In this document: positions 31,301 through 46,600 of the stretch, one piece after another | Position numbering within the stretch: position 1 is the stretch's first letter | Layout of the letters: every line of letters starts with the position of its first letter | The notes under the pieces: generated by a model | Told to the model about the DNA's origin: nothing | The model's input: only the letters and a program-made list of their open reading frames with translations | The model's database searches: none | Translations under genes and position numbers: made by a program | Assembly: GCA_016165875.1 (NCBI GenBank) | Contig: JABBOT010000030.1 | Location: 186,001 to 250,000, forward strand | Direction of reading: 5' to 3' | Origin: Acanthopleura granulata | Taxonomy: Eukaryota; Mollusca; Polyplacophora; Chitonida; Chitonidae | Length of the DNA stretch: 64,000 nucleotides

Positions 31301-34300
31301 GTGTCTTTTTGACAGAGATTAGTTGTAATTTGGAGTCGGCAAACCAGACTAAAATTGTCTCCTACGTTGCTCAGTGAAGTCACTGTCTAACGGCCAGGTT
31401 AGCGGCGATAGAGCCTAATTTACTTGTTAAGTTTACGGGATTCTTCATGTAAGTAAGAAGTTTTTCTTCACATGTTCTGATCTTTGTGAAGGTCTGGCTG
31501 TGTAGGTTTGTGCCATTTAGATGCACATTAACCCTGCAACAGTAAATTTTGACGATTTGGCGACATAATGAGATCACTTTGTTGAATGAAGGGTATGTTT
31601 AGTCGGTAACACCAGCTGTTTAGGTGATATTTCACACTTGTCCCAATTACACTGTGTTTTTTTGTTTGTTTGTTTGTTTTTGTCAGAACCTACAATGGAG
31701 CCAATATTGTTTGTCTTACGGTGCGATGTAATGACCACCCGCAAACGTGAAATTAAAGTTAGTGGCATGGAATCATACCAGATAAAACACTATTTTGCAG
31801 ATATGTTGAATTTAGCACTATTTTCATTGTTTTTCATAAGTAGTAGTATATTACGTGCGTTGTGCGTCACATTATTGTATTAGGGTAATTTCAGGTGGTT
31901 GTAGACATGAACCATAGATGTACACGATCGCCGTCGACGTTTCTTTGACTCACCGTGAGTGAAATCGTCATGCCCCGTGAACCTTACTTGGTGTAGTACG
32001 GTACCGACTCCAGCAGTACCAGGGGGTACGTTTATGCAACCCATTTGTCGTTAGTATTCAACCATTAAGTTTGCATCAAAACACATGTCCATTTGGCTAT
32101 GTTGTTATTGAAATTCAGCATTCTAAAACTGTTTCGTCTTCTTGGAGTTACATATGAAAATTGTAAAATGAAAGAGCAAGTTGGGTTACTCCCTTGTCAG
32201 GGTCTTTAACACATTGTTGTTATGTAAATGTAACTATAAGATTATAGATGAAAAGGGTGCGACATTTCCCTATATTGCCTCTAGTGCATTTAGGTCGCAT
32301 CACTAGAAATAATTGAATGTGCAGCTTGTATAGCAGTTGTAATATATTTATCTGCTAGTATTCAAATAGTAAACAGGAAATAACTAAAACATGTTCTTCC
32401 CTGTAATTCATTTACTGTTAGAAATTTGAATAATGACTCTGTATCGTTACAGGAAATTATTTCACCACATAAAGATCGCTTGGCGGCTCAAGGTATGAGT
32501 TGTGTTCTTTGCCGAACCACAATCTTACAGCGTGCTTTCCTCGATTACATTAAACCCGCTTATTTTGAAGTTTAATGACCCATTAAAATGCAGTCATTGT
32601 CGGTCAGTTTACAATGTACATGCTATCCTTATGTACGTATACTGGTCTCTTTGCACTTCCACGGGTGTTACTGGCTTTGTCACGGGTGTCATCTCAACGA
32701 CACCATCATCAGAGAGCTTCCTCACAATACAGGTCGAGGTCTTGCTCCCGAAGGCCTTCAAACTGGATATTTGCTGCCCACCTCGTATTCCGAGCTTTTC
32801 CTATTTTACAGTCAAAGGGAGATAATTTTACAGGTTTGACAACAGTTACCTTCTCTTTGACCGTGACTTGATTCTTATGGCAAGCTGACAATATTGGAGG
32901 ATGGTGTGAGAACCACATACCTTAATATTTAGACACCACGGACCTGCCTACCTGCCTGCTTTCCTGCCTGCTGACCAGTCTACCTGCCTGCTGATCAGCT
33001 GACCAACCAACCACCCAGCCAGCCTCTAAACCAACAGCCCCCTTTCAGGGTACCATCTCTCCCGGAGGAGCACATTCAATCCTAGCACCAAAAAGGGGAA
33101 AAAAGGAAATCAAAAATCAGTAAAGAATGGAAAAAGCCGACACACAAAACAAAAACCCAGTTTTTTTCTTCTTTTGTATGTTGATCACCATAGTATAAGT
33201 GAAAACATTCTTCAATTTGGCCTTAATGAACCCTGAAATAAATACATATACATAAATATCAAATTCAAGAATGATTAACTTTTAAGGTGATGGTCAGGTT
33301 TATGGTTGAAGGAGTGCTCCGAGTAAACTGTTATGTGGCCTCAGCACATCAGATAACGGCTTATACGTTTGTGGGGGGAAAGCTTATTCTGTATTCTTTA
33401 CTTGGGCTTCCAGTCGCATACATGCTTACAGGAGTTATTCCACTTAACTCAATACATTAGTTCTTGTGCATGTATGTCATCACACCTTCACTTTTTAGAC
33501 GTCAATGAAACATGGAAATGAAAAGGGAGATCGACTGACGCCAGAATCGACGATCGAGCCAATATTGTTTGTCTTACGGTCTGAGGTAATAACCACCCGT
33601 AAACGTGAAGTTAAAGTTAGTGGCATGAAAATGTCCTTCATATCACATGATGTTAGGACTTTCATGTGGCGGGGTAGCACATAAAACACTATTTTGAAGA
33701 TATGTTGAATTTAGCACTATTTTCATTGTTTTTCATAAGTAGTAGTATATTATGTGGATTGTGTGTCACATTATTGTATTAGGGTAATTTCATGTGGTTG
33801 TAGACATGAACCATTGATGTACACGATGACCGTCGACGTTTCTTTGACGCACCGTGAGTGAAATCGTCATGCCCCGTGAACCTTAGTTGGTGTAGTACGG
33901 TACCGACCCCAGCAGTACCAGGGGGTACGTTTATCCAACCCATTTGTCGTTTGTACTCAACCATCAAGTTTGCATCAAAACACATGTTCATTTGGCTATG
34001 TTGTTATTGAAATTAAGCATTTTAAAACTGTTCAGTTTTGGAATTACATATGTCAATTGTAAAATGAAAGAGCAAGTTGGGTTACTGCCTTGCCTGGGTC
34101 TTTAACACATTGTTGTTATGTAAATGTAACTATAAGATTATAGGTGGAAAGGGTGCGACATTTCCCTATATTGCCTCTAGTGCATTCAGGTTAAATCACT
34201 AGAAATAATTGAATGTGTAGTTTGTATAGCAGTAATATATTTACCTGCTACTATTCAAATGGTAAAAAGGAAATAACAACTCAAAGATGTTCTTACATGT

Positions 34301-37300
34301 AAATCATTTACTGTTAGAAATCTGAATAATGACTGTATCGTTACAGGAAATTATTTCACCACATAAAGATCGCTTGGCAGCTCAAGGTATGAGTTGTGCT
34401 CTTTGCCGAGCCCACAACCTTGCAGTTTGCTATCCTCGATGACGTTAAACACGCTTATTTTGAAGTTTAATGAACCATTAAAATGCAGTCATTGTCGGTC
34501 AGTTTACAATGTACATGCTATCATTATGTACTTATACTGGTTTCGTTGCACTTCCACGGGTGTTACTGGCTTTTCCACGGGTGTCATCTCAACGACACCA
34601 TCATCAGAGAGCTTCGTCACCATACAGGTCGAGGTCTTGCTCCCGAGGGCCTTCAAACTGTATATGTAGACCCAACCTCGTATTCCGAGCTTTTCCTATT
34701 TTACAGTCAAAGGGAGATAATTTTACCGGTTGGAGAACAGTTACCTTCTCTTTGACCGTAACTTGATTCTTACGGCAACCTGAAAATATTGGAGGATTGT
34801 GTAAGCACCACATACCTTAATATTTAGACACCACCGACCTGCCTACCTACCTACTTTAATGCCTGCTGACCAGCTGACCAACCAACCACCCAGCCAGGCT
34901 CTAAACCAACAGCCCCCTTTCAGGGTTCCATCTCTACCGGAAGAGCACATTCAATCCTAGCACCTAAAAGGAAGTAAAACACAAGTAAAGAATGGAAAAA
35001 GCCGATACACAAAACACAAACACAGTTTTTTTCTTCTTTTTTATGCTGATATATTAACATTCATGTAAATTTGAACGATGCATGTACTGAGCCACCAAAT
35101 TGTGGAGATACATGTATACATTTCACAAGTGGGAAAGTTTGTCAGTAATTCCCCAAAGGTCCATGGTTCACATTTTTCACTCTTGTTTTTTCCACCTACA
35201 AAACCCATTGCCATCATGTAAGTGAAAAATTCTTGGGTTTGACCTTAATGAACAGGCAAGTATAAACAATATATAGACATGGTTATATAGTAATAGTTTA
35301 CTGTTTATATTTATAAATTTAAGAAAATATAAATTTCGTGTCAGTCTCAGTTTTGAGAAAAATACTGGCATTCATTTATATCAATACACAATTCATTTCG
35401 TTTGAAAGACATGGTTCAGATACACGAATCATCAGTGGTTTTACCTGGACACCGTGGGTTTCTGGACCCATAAAGCTGATCACCATGGTATAGGTGAAAA
35501 CATTCTTGAATTTGGCCTCAATGAACACTGAAATAAATACATATACATAAATATCAAATTCAAGAATGATTAACTTTTAAGGTGATGGTCAGGTTTATGG
35601 TTGAAGGTTTGCTCCGAGTAAACTGCTATGTGGGCTGAGCACATCAAATAACGGCTTATACGTTTGTGGGGGGAAAGCTTATTCTGTATTCTTTACTTGG
35701 GCTTCCAGTCGCACACATGCTTGCAGGAGTTATTCCCCTTAACCCAGTACATTAGTTCATGTGCATGTATGTCATCACACTTTCACTTTTTAGACGTCAA
35801 TGAAACATGGAAATGAAAAGGGAGATCTACTCGTAAACGTGAAGTTAAAGTTAGTGGCATGAAAATGTCCTTCATATCACATGATGTTAGGATTTTCATG
35901 TGGCGGGGTAGCAGATAAAACACTATTTTGAAGATATGTTGAATTTAGCACTATTTTCATTGTTTTTCATAAGTAGTATATATTATGTGCATTGTGCGTC
36001 ACATTATTGTATTAGGGTAATTTCATGTGAATGCAGACATGAACAATTGATGTACACGATGACCGTCGACGTTTCTTTGACGCACCGTGAATGAAGTCGT
36101 CATGTCCCGTGAACCTTAGTTGGCGTACCAAAGGGATCGTTTATGCAACCCATTTGTAGTTTGTATTCTTCAAGCAAGTTTGCATCAAAACACATGTTCA
36201 TTTGGCTATGTTGTTCTTAAGCATTTTAAAACTATTCAGTTTTCTTGGAGTTACATATGTCAATTGTAAAATGAAAGAGCAAGTTGGGTTACTGCCTTGC
36301 CTGGGCCTTCAACACATTTTGGTTATGTAAATTTAACTATGAGATTATAGGTGGAAAGGGTGTGACATTTCCCTACCATGCCTCTATTGCATTCAGGTTA
36401 CATCACTAGAAATAATTGAATGTTTGACAACAGTTACCTTTTCTTTTACCGTAACTTGATTCTTACGGCAACCTGAAAATATTGGAGGATGGTGTGATCA
36501 CCATATGCCTTAATATTTAGACACCAACGACCTGCCTACCTTAATCTCTGCTGACCAGTCTACCAGCCTGCTGACCAGCTGACCAACCAACCACCCAGCC
36601 AGCCTGTACACCAACAGTCCCCTTTCAGGGTACCATCTCTCCCTGAAAAGCACTTTCAATCCAAGCACGAAAAAGGGGAAAAAAGGAAATAAAAAATAAG
36701 TAAAGAATGGAAAAATAAACCGACACACCAAACACAAATACAGGTTTATTCTTTTTTATCCTGATATATTAACATTCATGTAAATTTGAACGATAATGGA
36801 CAGTGAAATAAATATGTATACATAAATATCAAATTCAAGAATGATTAACTTTTAAGGTGATGGTCAGGTTTATGGTTGAAGGAGTGCTCCGAGTAAACTG
36901 TTATGTGGCCTGAGCACATCAGATAACGGCTTATACGTTTGTGGGGGGGGGAAGTTTATTCTGTATTCTTTACTTGGGCTTCCAGTCGCATACATGCTTA
37001 CAGGAGTTATTCCACTTAACTCAATACATTAGTTCTTGTGCATGTATGTCATCACACCTTCACTTTTTAGACGTCAATGAAACATGGAAATGAAAAGGGA
37101 GACTAACTGACGTTTTAAAATGAAGACGGTTTCAGTTACTGAAGTTTCACCGTCACAAGGACAACACACACTGTTCAAACTGGCAGTCCATTATGCCTTT
37201 ACTATCCTGCAAATATTTACCTAACTTATTAAATTCATCCACACAGTGGTATGTAATAGATCTGGTTCTCTATTTTTTTTCTTCTCTTTCCCATTTTCTG

Positions 37301-40300
37301 TACAGTGTGTTTTTAATGTTGAAATAAAAAAATGAAAAACTATTCTCTATGCATTTGTTGTTTTATAGTTCATAGTGTATGTTTGTTTATGTTTTAGTAG
37401 TTTACCCAGACAGATGCTTGATTTTGGTCTGATAGGTGTTGTTCTAATTGATGTTTTCTTATTGTCACACGCAGTGATTGGTTGTGATTCAGGGTCATTC
37501 ACACTCTACATCTGCGTCTTGTATTGTAAGCCTTTCTCGCACAATCCAGGAATGTGGTGCTCACACCATCCTTTGACCGTGAAATAGGAAGTGCTCGGAA
37601 TACGTGGAACGTGGCTAAATATCCAAGGCATATATATGTATATAACTGAATGCAGAGCAGTCTGGGATGGAGACTTAACACAAGACAAAAAACATAACAA
37701 AATATAGTATAAGACGCACTTATACGAGTATCTGGGGGCTGGATTTAGCCTCATGTATTTTCATAGGGTGGGGGCGGGGGGCATGGCTTGGCGTTCGTCT
37801 AGCTTGTTGAGTACATTCGGTACTAATATATTAGCTATTGGAGAAAGGTACGAGATGCAGTCTGTGTTGACATCATCTTCCACGCCTATGACTGAAGGTC
37901 GCCACAGCGTTAACATCGGCTTCAGCGAGGTATAAGGCTAATGAAAACACACACAAACACAGGCTTTGATGATCAGTCTAAAATCTAAATCAATCAATCA
38001 CTATAAAACCAAAAAAAAAAAAAAAGTGCTGTCTCTTTATATATAGAATATAGGTATACTAAAAACACATGGAGCTAGCTCTATTTCATAACGTCTTTTC
38101 CTATACAGTTCATAGAGTATATCGGAGGGCGAACCTAGGGGAAAGCGGTTTAGTGCAGCTAAGCGTGATCATCGTAAAAAATGATGAATCTAAAATATAG
38201 ATAAAAAAATAAATAAATAGAATTCAAGTACTGTCTCTTTATATAGAGATTATAGGCATACCCAAAAGACAGGTGAACCTAGCTCTGTATACTGTCTTTC
38301 CCTATACAGTACATAGAGTATAGTGGACCGAGGAGGGTGGTGGGATGGGGTTCCAGCACAGCGTGAACATCAGCTTGAGCTAAGTATAAGGTTAATAAGG
38401 CACACATAAGCTTTCATGTTACCGCCATCTGTAAAAACTAAAACACAGTGTCAGTGTCGATGTTTAACCTATAAAACAATTCTATGCAAAAGCTATGAAA
38501 CAAATGGAGATGATAGCATTATAATAGAGAACTCTATACATTTTCTTTTCTTTTTTTCCTAAATCACACAAAGCAGAGATTAGAAGAACAAAAGAACCCT
38601 AAAAGATGTCATCGCGACAACTATACGTGTACTTTATATATATATATATATACTTACTGTTCTTTTACAAAACCGCATATCATTCTTCTGTATGAATTCA
38701 AACACTATATTATAACTCTTGTATAAGGGGAGACAATGTAAAGAAAACAAAAGAAACACCGGTCACATGTATTTGTGTATAGCTATACTCTACATATTAA
38801 CACACAGCACTTGCACAGTACACAAAACAACTTAAGTGAATGTATGAGTCGAGTTGAAGACCGTCTTGACAGCATTTTAGGCATTCAAGGCGACACAACG
38901 TAATAAATGAATGAGAAAGCTTGTTTCATCTGCAATCTACAGGTGTCTTTTTCCACAATCTATATCGGCTTACCTGGCGTTCCACTGGCCCCTTTCGTAA
39001 AAACATTAAAATTTGACGGCGCTACGATTGTGCTGGGTTTTCCTAGTTTTCGAAAAAAAAACTTCCAATTGCAGGAGAATAAAAACGCCCCTCGAAATTG
39101 CAGGACAACAAAAATATCAAAGGCCAAGTCAAGAAAGTGGTGATTGTTTCTTCCCCTACACTTGAGAGTCCACTTACGTGCAAGCGAATGTAAGTCCAAG
39201 GAAGTCTGATGTGAGACATCTTAGATACTAATAATGCCTTAAAATGACGACTCCAATTCCAAAGTGCTTTGTTCATATTCTGTATAACTTACTGGCTTCG
39301 AGTCAGAATTACTTTAGTCAAAGCTTTAAATATACTTCAACTCCACATACAAATGCTCGCAAACAGTGCATCTGTTATCCTATGAGCCATTAACTATGAA
39401 CATTTCATATCAATTCCATACCCATCCAACCCATTTATACAGGCTAATCGAAGTGAAACCCAGTAACAGTACCGCACCTACATTTGGAAGTAATCAGTCA
39501 TTTTCTGTCTAATGTCGACTGACAATACAACCGTCACAGCATTATAAAAACTATGGGCGATATTTGCATGAAATAAGTCTCCAGTGTAACATGTGGCAAA
39601 ACCTTCTAAAATCAGTTGACTCCTCGCAGGGAATATCTGTATATATACGTAAAGGAATTCTTCAGCGAATTCCATCATACACATCTATATGACAAGCTCA
39701 TTAATATCGCAAATTAACATCATCTTACATCAGCCAAGGAGAAATTTTATGATTAATCTGTAGCGCTACCTATTTTGGCCACATTGGAGGAAAATAATGA
39801 CACTGGAGAAAGGGGGGTAGGGTTGGGGAAGAAACAATGCTCCAATTAGCAGTCAATGGAGTGTGACACTGTCGGTCATGGTTACCATGAACATGTGAAC
39901 ATGACAACGTCTGTCTTTCTTTCTTTTGAAAGAATTCACAGACACTGGTTTTGATGCTTGCGTCATTATCTTACATGTTCGTAATTATGAAACTTTGATC
40001 AAATGAAGCAAGGCAATACGGACGTGATTTGGCGTATAACTGATGCCTTTAATCAGTGTAAAAATGATACAGTTTTTACACTTAATGCTTTTACAATTTC
40101 TAAACATATAATCTACAAGTGATGTTTCATTAAAGTGTAAATTATGCTATCATTATCAGCTGAAAATGCCACTCTTCACTTCGGTTAATTTGATAGCACT
40201 TTTGCGTCCTTTTATGTCGTAGTTTAGGGAAAAAGAAGTTATGGGCCAGGACACAATTTGCACAGGACTTGAATTTCAATACTTCCAAAACACCTTTCTG

Positions 40301-40666
40301 GGGCACGACTCCCTTCATGGACAAAACAATAGTCATGTCTTCTGTTTTGGGAGAACTCTTCGACACACTGTTGCTTTAGTAATAAATGCCCACCTGACAC
40401 ATCCAGTGGCTTTTATCAGATGGTTTGCCTTGTCATTTTTCCAAAATCAATGTATTTGCTGAACTATGGTGAACAAATGTATCCAAAAACAAAAATTAAG
40501 CGCCTGTAACCATGCCCATAAATTCGGGGACAGAGAGGTCCTTGGGTTCGATTCTAGGTGGTTTACCTCAATGTTCTTTTGTTTTCCTTTTTTTAAACTA
40601 ATAATTTTAAATATATTACATTATTCAACTTTTTATAACGATTCCATAAATGCATATCTCTACAAT
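31301..40666 (+). repeat. Array unit 3 (9,366 bp, longest)
   Basis: Holds three sub-repeats: 31,680-33,534, 33,545-35,826 and a shortened third at 35,828-37,103 that lacks the segment 'b' region (junction at about 36,422, GAATGTTTGACAACAG). The second sub-repeat carries an extra 400-500 bp (about 35,075-35,520). From about 37.1 kb onward it is almost identical to unit 2 at an offset of 9,366 bp. Confidence 0.92.
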
Positions 40667-43600
40667 GTGTCTTTTTGACAGAGATTAGTTGTAATTTGGA
40701 GTCGGCAAACCAGACTAAAATTGTCTCCTACGTTGCTCAGTGAAGTCACTGTCTAACGGCCAGGTTAGCGGCGATAGAGCCTAATTTACTTGTTAAGTTT
40801 ACGGGATTCTTCATGTAAGTAAGAAGTTTTTCTTCACATGTTCTGATCTTTGTGAAGGTCTGGCTGTGTAGGTTTGTGCCATTTAGATGCACATTAACCC
40901 TGCAACAGTAAATTTTGACGATTTGGCGACATAATGAGATCACTTTGTTGAATGAAGGGTATATTTAGTCGGTAACACCAGCTGTTTAGGTGATATTTCT
41001 TACTTGTCCCAATTACACTGTGTTTTTTTGTTTGTTTGTTTGTTTTTGTCAGAATCTACAATGGAGCCAATATTGTTTGTCTTACGGTGCGATGTAATGA
41101 CCACCCGCAAACGTGAAATTAAAGTTAGTGGCATGGAATCATACCAGATAAAACACTATTTTGCAGATATGTTGAATTTAGCACTATTTTCATTGTTTTT
41201 CATAAGTAGTAGTATATTACGTGCGTTGTGCGTCACATTATTGTATTAGGGTAATTTCAGGTGGTTGTAGACATGAACCATAGATGTACACGATCGCCGT
41301 CGACGTTTCTTTGACTCACCGTGAGTGAAATCGTCATGCCCCGTGAACCTTACTTGGTGTAGTACGGTACCGACTCCAGCAGTACCAGGGGGTACGTTTA
41401 TGCAACCCATTTGTCGTTAGTATTCAACCATTAAGTTTGCATCAAAACACATGTTCATTTGGCTATGTTGTTCTTGAAATTCAGCATTTTAAAACTGTTC
41501 CGTCTTCTTGGAGTTACATATCAAAATTGTAAAATGAAAGAGCAAGTTGGGTTACTCCCTTGTCAGGGTCTTTAACACATTGTTGTTATGTAAATGTAAC
41601 TATAAGATTATAGATGAAAAGGGTGCGACATTTCCCTATATTGCCTCTAGTGCATTCAGGTCGCATCACTAGAAATAATTGAATGTGCAGCTTGTATAGC
41701 AGTTGTAATATATTTATCTGCTAGTATTCAAATAGTAAACAGGAAATAACTAAAACATGTTCTTCCCTGTAATTCATTTACTGTTAGAAATTTGAATAAT
41801 GACTCTGTATCGTTACAGGAAATTATTTCACCACATAAAGATCGCTTGGCGGCTCAAGGTATGAGTTGTGTTCTTTGCCGAACCACAATCTTACAGCGTG
41901 CTTTCCTCGATTACATTAAACACGCTTATTTTCAAGTTTAATGACCCATTAAAATGCAGTCATTGTCGGTCATTTTACAATGTACATGCTATCCTTATGT
42001 ATGTGTACTGGTCTCGTTGCAGTGCCACGGGTGTTACTGGCTTTTCCACGGGTGTCATCTCAACGACACCATCATCAGAGAGCTTCCTCACAATACAGGT
42101 CGAGGTCTTGCTCCCGAAGGCCTTCAAACTGGATATTTGCTGCCCACCTCGTATTCCGAGCTTTTCCTATTTTACAGTCAAAGGGAGATAATTTTACAGG
42201 TTTGACAACAGTTACCTTCTCTTTGACCGTGACTTGATTCTTATGGCAAGCTGACAATATTGGAGGATGGTGTGAGAACCACATACCTTAATATTTAGAC
42301 ACCACGGACCTGCCTACCTGCCTGCTTTCCTGCCTGCTGACCAGTCTACCTGCCTGCTGATCAGCTGACCAACCAACCACCCAGCCAGCCTCTAAACCAA
42401 CAGCCCCCTTTCAGGGTACCATCTCTCCCGGAGGAGCACATTCAATCCTAGCACCAAAAAGGGGAAAAAAGGAAATCAAAAATCAGTAAAGAATGGAAAA
42501 AGCCGACACACAAAACAAAAACCCAGTTTTTTTCTTCTTTTGTATGTTGATCACCATAGTATAAGTGAAAACATTCTTCAATTTGGCCTTAATGAACCCT
42601 GAAATAAATACATATACATAAATATCAAATTCAAGAATGATTAACTTTTAAGGTGATGGTCAGGTTTATGGTTGAAGGAGTGCTCCGAGTAAACTGTTAT
42701 GTGGCCTCAGCACATCAGATAACGGCTTATACGTTTGTGGGGGGAAAGCTTATTCTGTATTCTTTACTTGGGCTTCAAGTCGCATACATGCTTACAGGAG
42801 TTATTCCACTTAACTCAATACATTAGTTCTTGTGCATGTATGTCATCACACCTTCACTTTTTAGACGTCAATGAAACATGGAAATGAAAAGGGAGATCGA
42901 CTGACGCCAGAATCGACGATCGAGCCAATATTGTTTGTCTTACGGTCTGAGGTAATAACCACCCGTAAACGTGAAGTTAAAGTTAGTGGCATGAAAATGT
43001 CCTTCATATCACATGATGTTAGGACTTTCATGTGGCGGGGTAGCACATAAAACACTATTTTGAAGATATGTTGAATTTAGCACTATTTTCATTGTTTTTC
43101 ATAAGTAGTAGTATGTTATGTGGATTGTGTGTCACATTATTGTATTAGGGTAATTTCATGTGGTTGTAGACATGAACCATTGATGTACACGATGACCGTC
43201 GACGTTTCTTTGACGCACCGTGAGTGAAATCGTCATGCCCCGTGAACCTTAGTTGGTGTAGTACGGTACCGACCCCAGCAGTACCAGGGGGTACGTTTAT
43301 CCAACCCATTTGTCGTTTGTACTCAACCATCAAGTTTGCATCAAAACACATGTTCATTTGGCTATGTTGTTATTGAAATTAAGCATTTTAAAACTGTTCA
43401 GTTTTGGAATTACATATGTCAATTGTAAAATGAAAGAGCAAGTTGGGTTACTGCCTTGTCAGGGTCTTTAACACATTGTTGTTATGTAAATGTAACTATA
43501 AGATTATAGGTGGAAAGGGGGCGACATTTCCCTATATTGCCTCTAGTGCATTCAGGTTACATCACTAGAAATAACTGAATGTGTAGTTTGTATAGCAGTA

Positions 43601-46600
43601 ATATATTTACCTGCTACTATTCAAAAGGTAAAAAGGAAATAACAACTCAAAGATGTTCTTACATGTAAATCATTTACTGTTAGAAATCTGAATAATGACT
43701 GTATCGTTACAGGAAATTATTTCACCACATAAAGATCGCTTGGCAGCTCAAGGTATGAGTTGTGTTCTTTCCCGAGCCCACAACCTTACAGTTTGCTATC
43801 CTCGATGACGTTAAACACGCTTATTTTGAAGTTTAATGAACCATTAAAACGCAGTCATTGTCGGTCAGTTTACAATGTACATGCTATCATTATGTACTTA
43901 TACTGGTTTCGTTGCACTTCCACGGGTGTTACTGGCTTTTCCACGGGTGTCATCTCAACGACACCATCATCAGAGAGCTTCGTCACCATACAGGTCGAGG
44001 TCTTGCTCCCGAGGGCCTTCAAACTGTATATGTAGACCCAACCTCGTATTCCGAGCTTTTCCTATTTTACAGTCAAAGGGAGATAATTTTACCGGTTGGA
44101 CAACAGTTACCTTCTCTTTGACCGTAACTTGATTCTTACGGCAACCTGAAAATATTGGAGGATTGTGTAAGCACCACATACCTTAATATTTAGACACCAC
44201 CGACCTGCCTACCTACCTACTTTAATGCCTGCTGACCAGCTGACCAACCAACCACCCAGCCAGGCTCTAAACCAACAGCCCCCTTTCAGGGTTCCATCTC
44301 TACCGGAAGAGCACATTCAATCCTAGCACCTAAAAGGAAGTAAAACACAAGTAAAGAATGGAAAAAGCCGATACACAAAACACAAACACAGTTTTTTTCT
44401 TCTTTTTTATGCTGATATATTAACATTCATGTAAATTTGAACGATGCATGTACTGAGCCACCAAATTGTGGAGATACATGTATACATTTCACAAGTGGGA
44501 AAGTTTGTCAGTAATTCCCCAAAGGTCCATGGTTCACATTTTTCACTCTTGTTTTTTCCACCTACAAAACCCATTGCCATCATGTAAGTGAAAAATTCTT
44601 GGGTTTGACCTTAATGAACAGGCAAGTATAAACAATATATAGACATGGTTATATAGTAATAGTTTACTGTTTATATTTATAAATTTAAGAAAATATAAAT
44701 TTCGTGTCAGTCTCAGTTTTGAGAAAAATACTGGCATTCATTTATATCAATACACAATTCATTTCGTTTGAAAGACATGGTTCAGATACACGAATCATCA
44801 GTGGTTTTACCTGGACACCGTGGGTTTCCAGGCCCATAAAGCTGATCACCATGGTATAGGTGAAAACATTCTTGAATTTGGCCTGAATGAACACTGAAAT
44901 AAATACATGTACATAAATATCAAATTCAAGAATGATTAACTTTTAAGGTGATGGTCAGGTTTATGGTTGAAGGAGTGCTCCGAGTAAACTGTTATGTGGC
45001 CTGAGCACATCAGATAACGGCTTATACGTTTGTGGGGGGGGGGGGGGAAGTTTATTCTGTATTCTTTACTTGGGCTTCCAGTCGCATACATGCTTACAGG
45101 AGTTATTCCACTTAACTCAATACATTAGTTCTTGTGCATGTATGTCATCACACCTTCACTTTTTAGACGTCAATGAAACATGGAAATGAAAAGGGAGACT
45201 AACTGACGTTTTAAAATGAAGACGGTTTCAGTTACTGAAGTTTCACCGTCACAAGGACAACACACACTGTTCAAACTGGCAGTCCATTATGCCTTTACTA
45301 TCCTGGAAATATTTACCTAACTTATTAAATTCATCCACGCAGTGGTATGTAATAGATCTGGTTCTCTATTTTTTTTCTTCTCTTTCCCATTTTCTGTACA
45401 GTGTGTTTTTAAAGTTGAGATAAAAAAATGAAAAACTATTCTCTATCCGTTTGTTGTTTTATAGTTCATAGTGTATGTTTGTTTATGTTTTAGTAGCTTA
45501 CCCAGACAGATGCTTGATTTTGGTCTGATAGGTGTTGCTCTAATTGATGTTTTCTTATTGTCACACGCAGTGATTGGTTGTGATTCAGGGTCATTCACAC
45601 CCTACATCTACGTCTTGTATTGTAAGCCTTTCTCGCACAATCCAGGAATGTGGTGCTCACACCATCCTTTGACCGTGAAATAGGAAGTGCTCGGAATACG
45701 TGGAATGTGGCTAAATATCGAAGGCACATATATGTATATAAATGAATGCAGAGCAGTCTGGGATGGAGACTTAGCTTTTAACACCCGACAAAGAACATAA
45801 CAAAAATTAGTATAAGACGCACTTATACGAGTAGCTGGGGGCTGGTTTTAGCCTTATGTATTTTCATAGGGTGGGGGCGGGGGGCATGGCTTGGCGTTCG
45901 TCTAGCTGGTTGAGTACATTCGGTACTAATATATTAGCTATTGGAGAAAGGTACGAGATGCAGTCTGTGTTGACATCATCTTCCACGCCTATGACTGAAG
46001 GTCGGTACAGCATGAACATCGGCTTGACCTAGATATAAGGCTAATAAAAACAAACACACATAGGCTTTGATGATCAGTCTAAAATCTAAATCAATCAATC
46101 ACTATAAAACCAAAAAAAAAAAAAGTGCTGTCTCTTTATATATAGAATATAGGTATACTAAAAACACATGGAGCTAGCTCTATTTCACACTGTCTTTTCC
46201 TATACAGTACATAGAGTATAACGGAGCGCGAACGTGAGGGGAAGCGGTTTAGTCCAGCTAAGCGTGAGCATCGTAAAAAAAGTAGGTAGGCTTTCATGAT
46301 AAATCTGAAATACAGATAAAAAGATAAAAAAAAAATAAATTCAAGTGTTGTCTTCTTTATATAGAGATTATAGGCATACCCAAAAGACACGTGAATCTAG
46401 CTCTGTATATTGTCTTTCTCTATACAGTACATAGAGTATAGTGAACCGGGGGGGGGGGGCAGCACAGCGTAAACATCAGCTTGAGCTAGGTATAGGGCTA
46501 ATAAAAGACACACATAGGCTTTCATGTTACCGCCACCTGTAAAAACTAAAGTACAGTGTCAGTGTCGATGTTTAACTTATAAAACACTTTTATGCAATAG

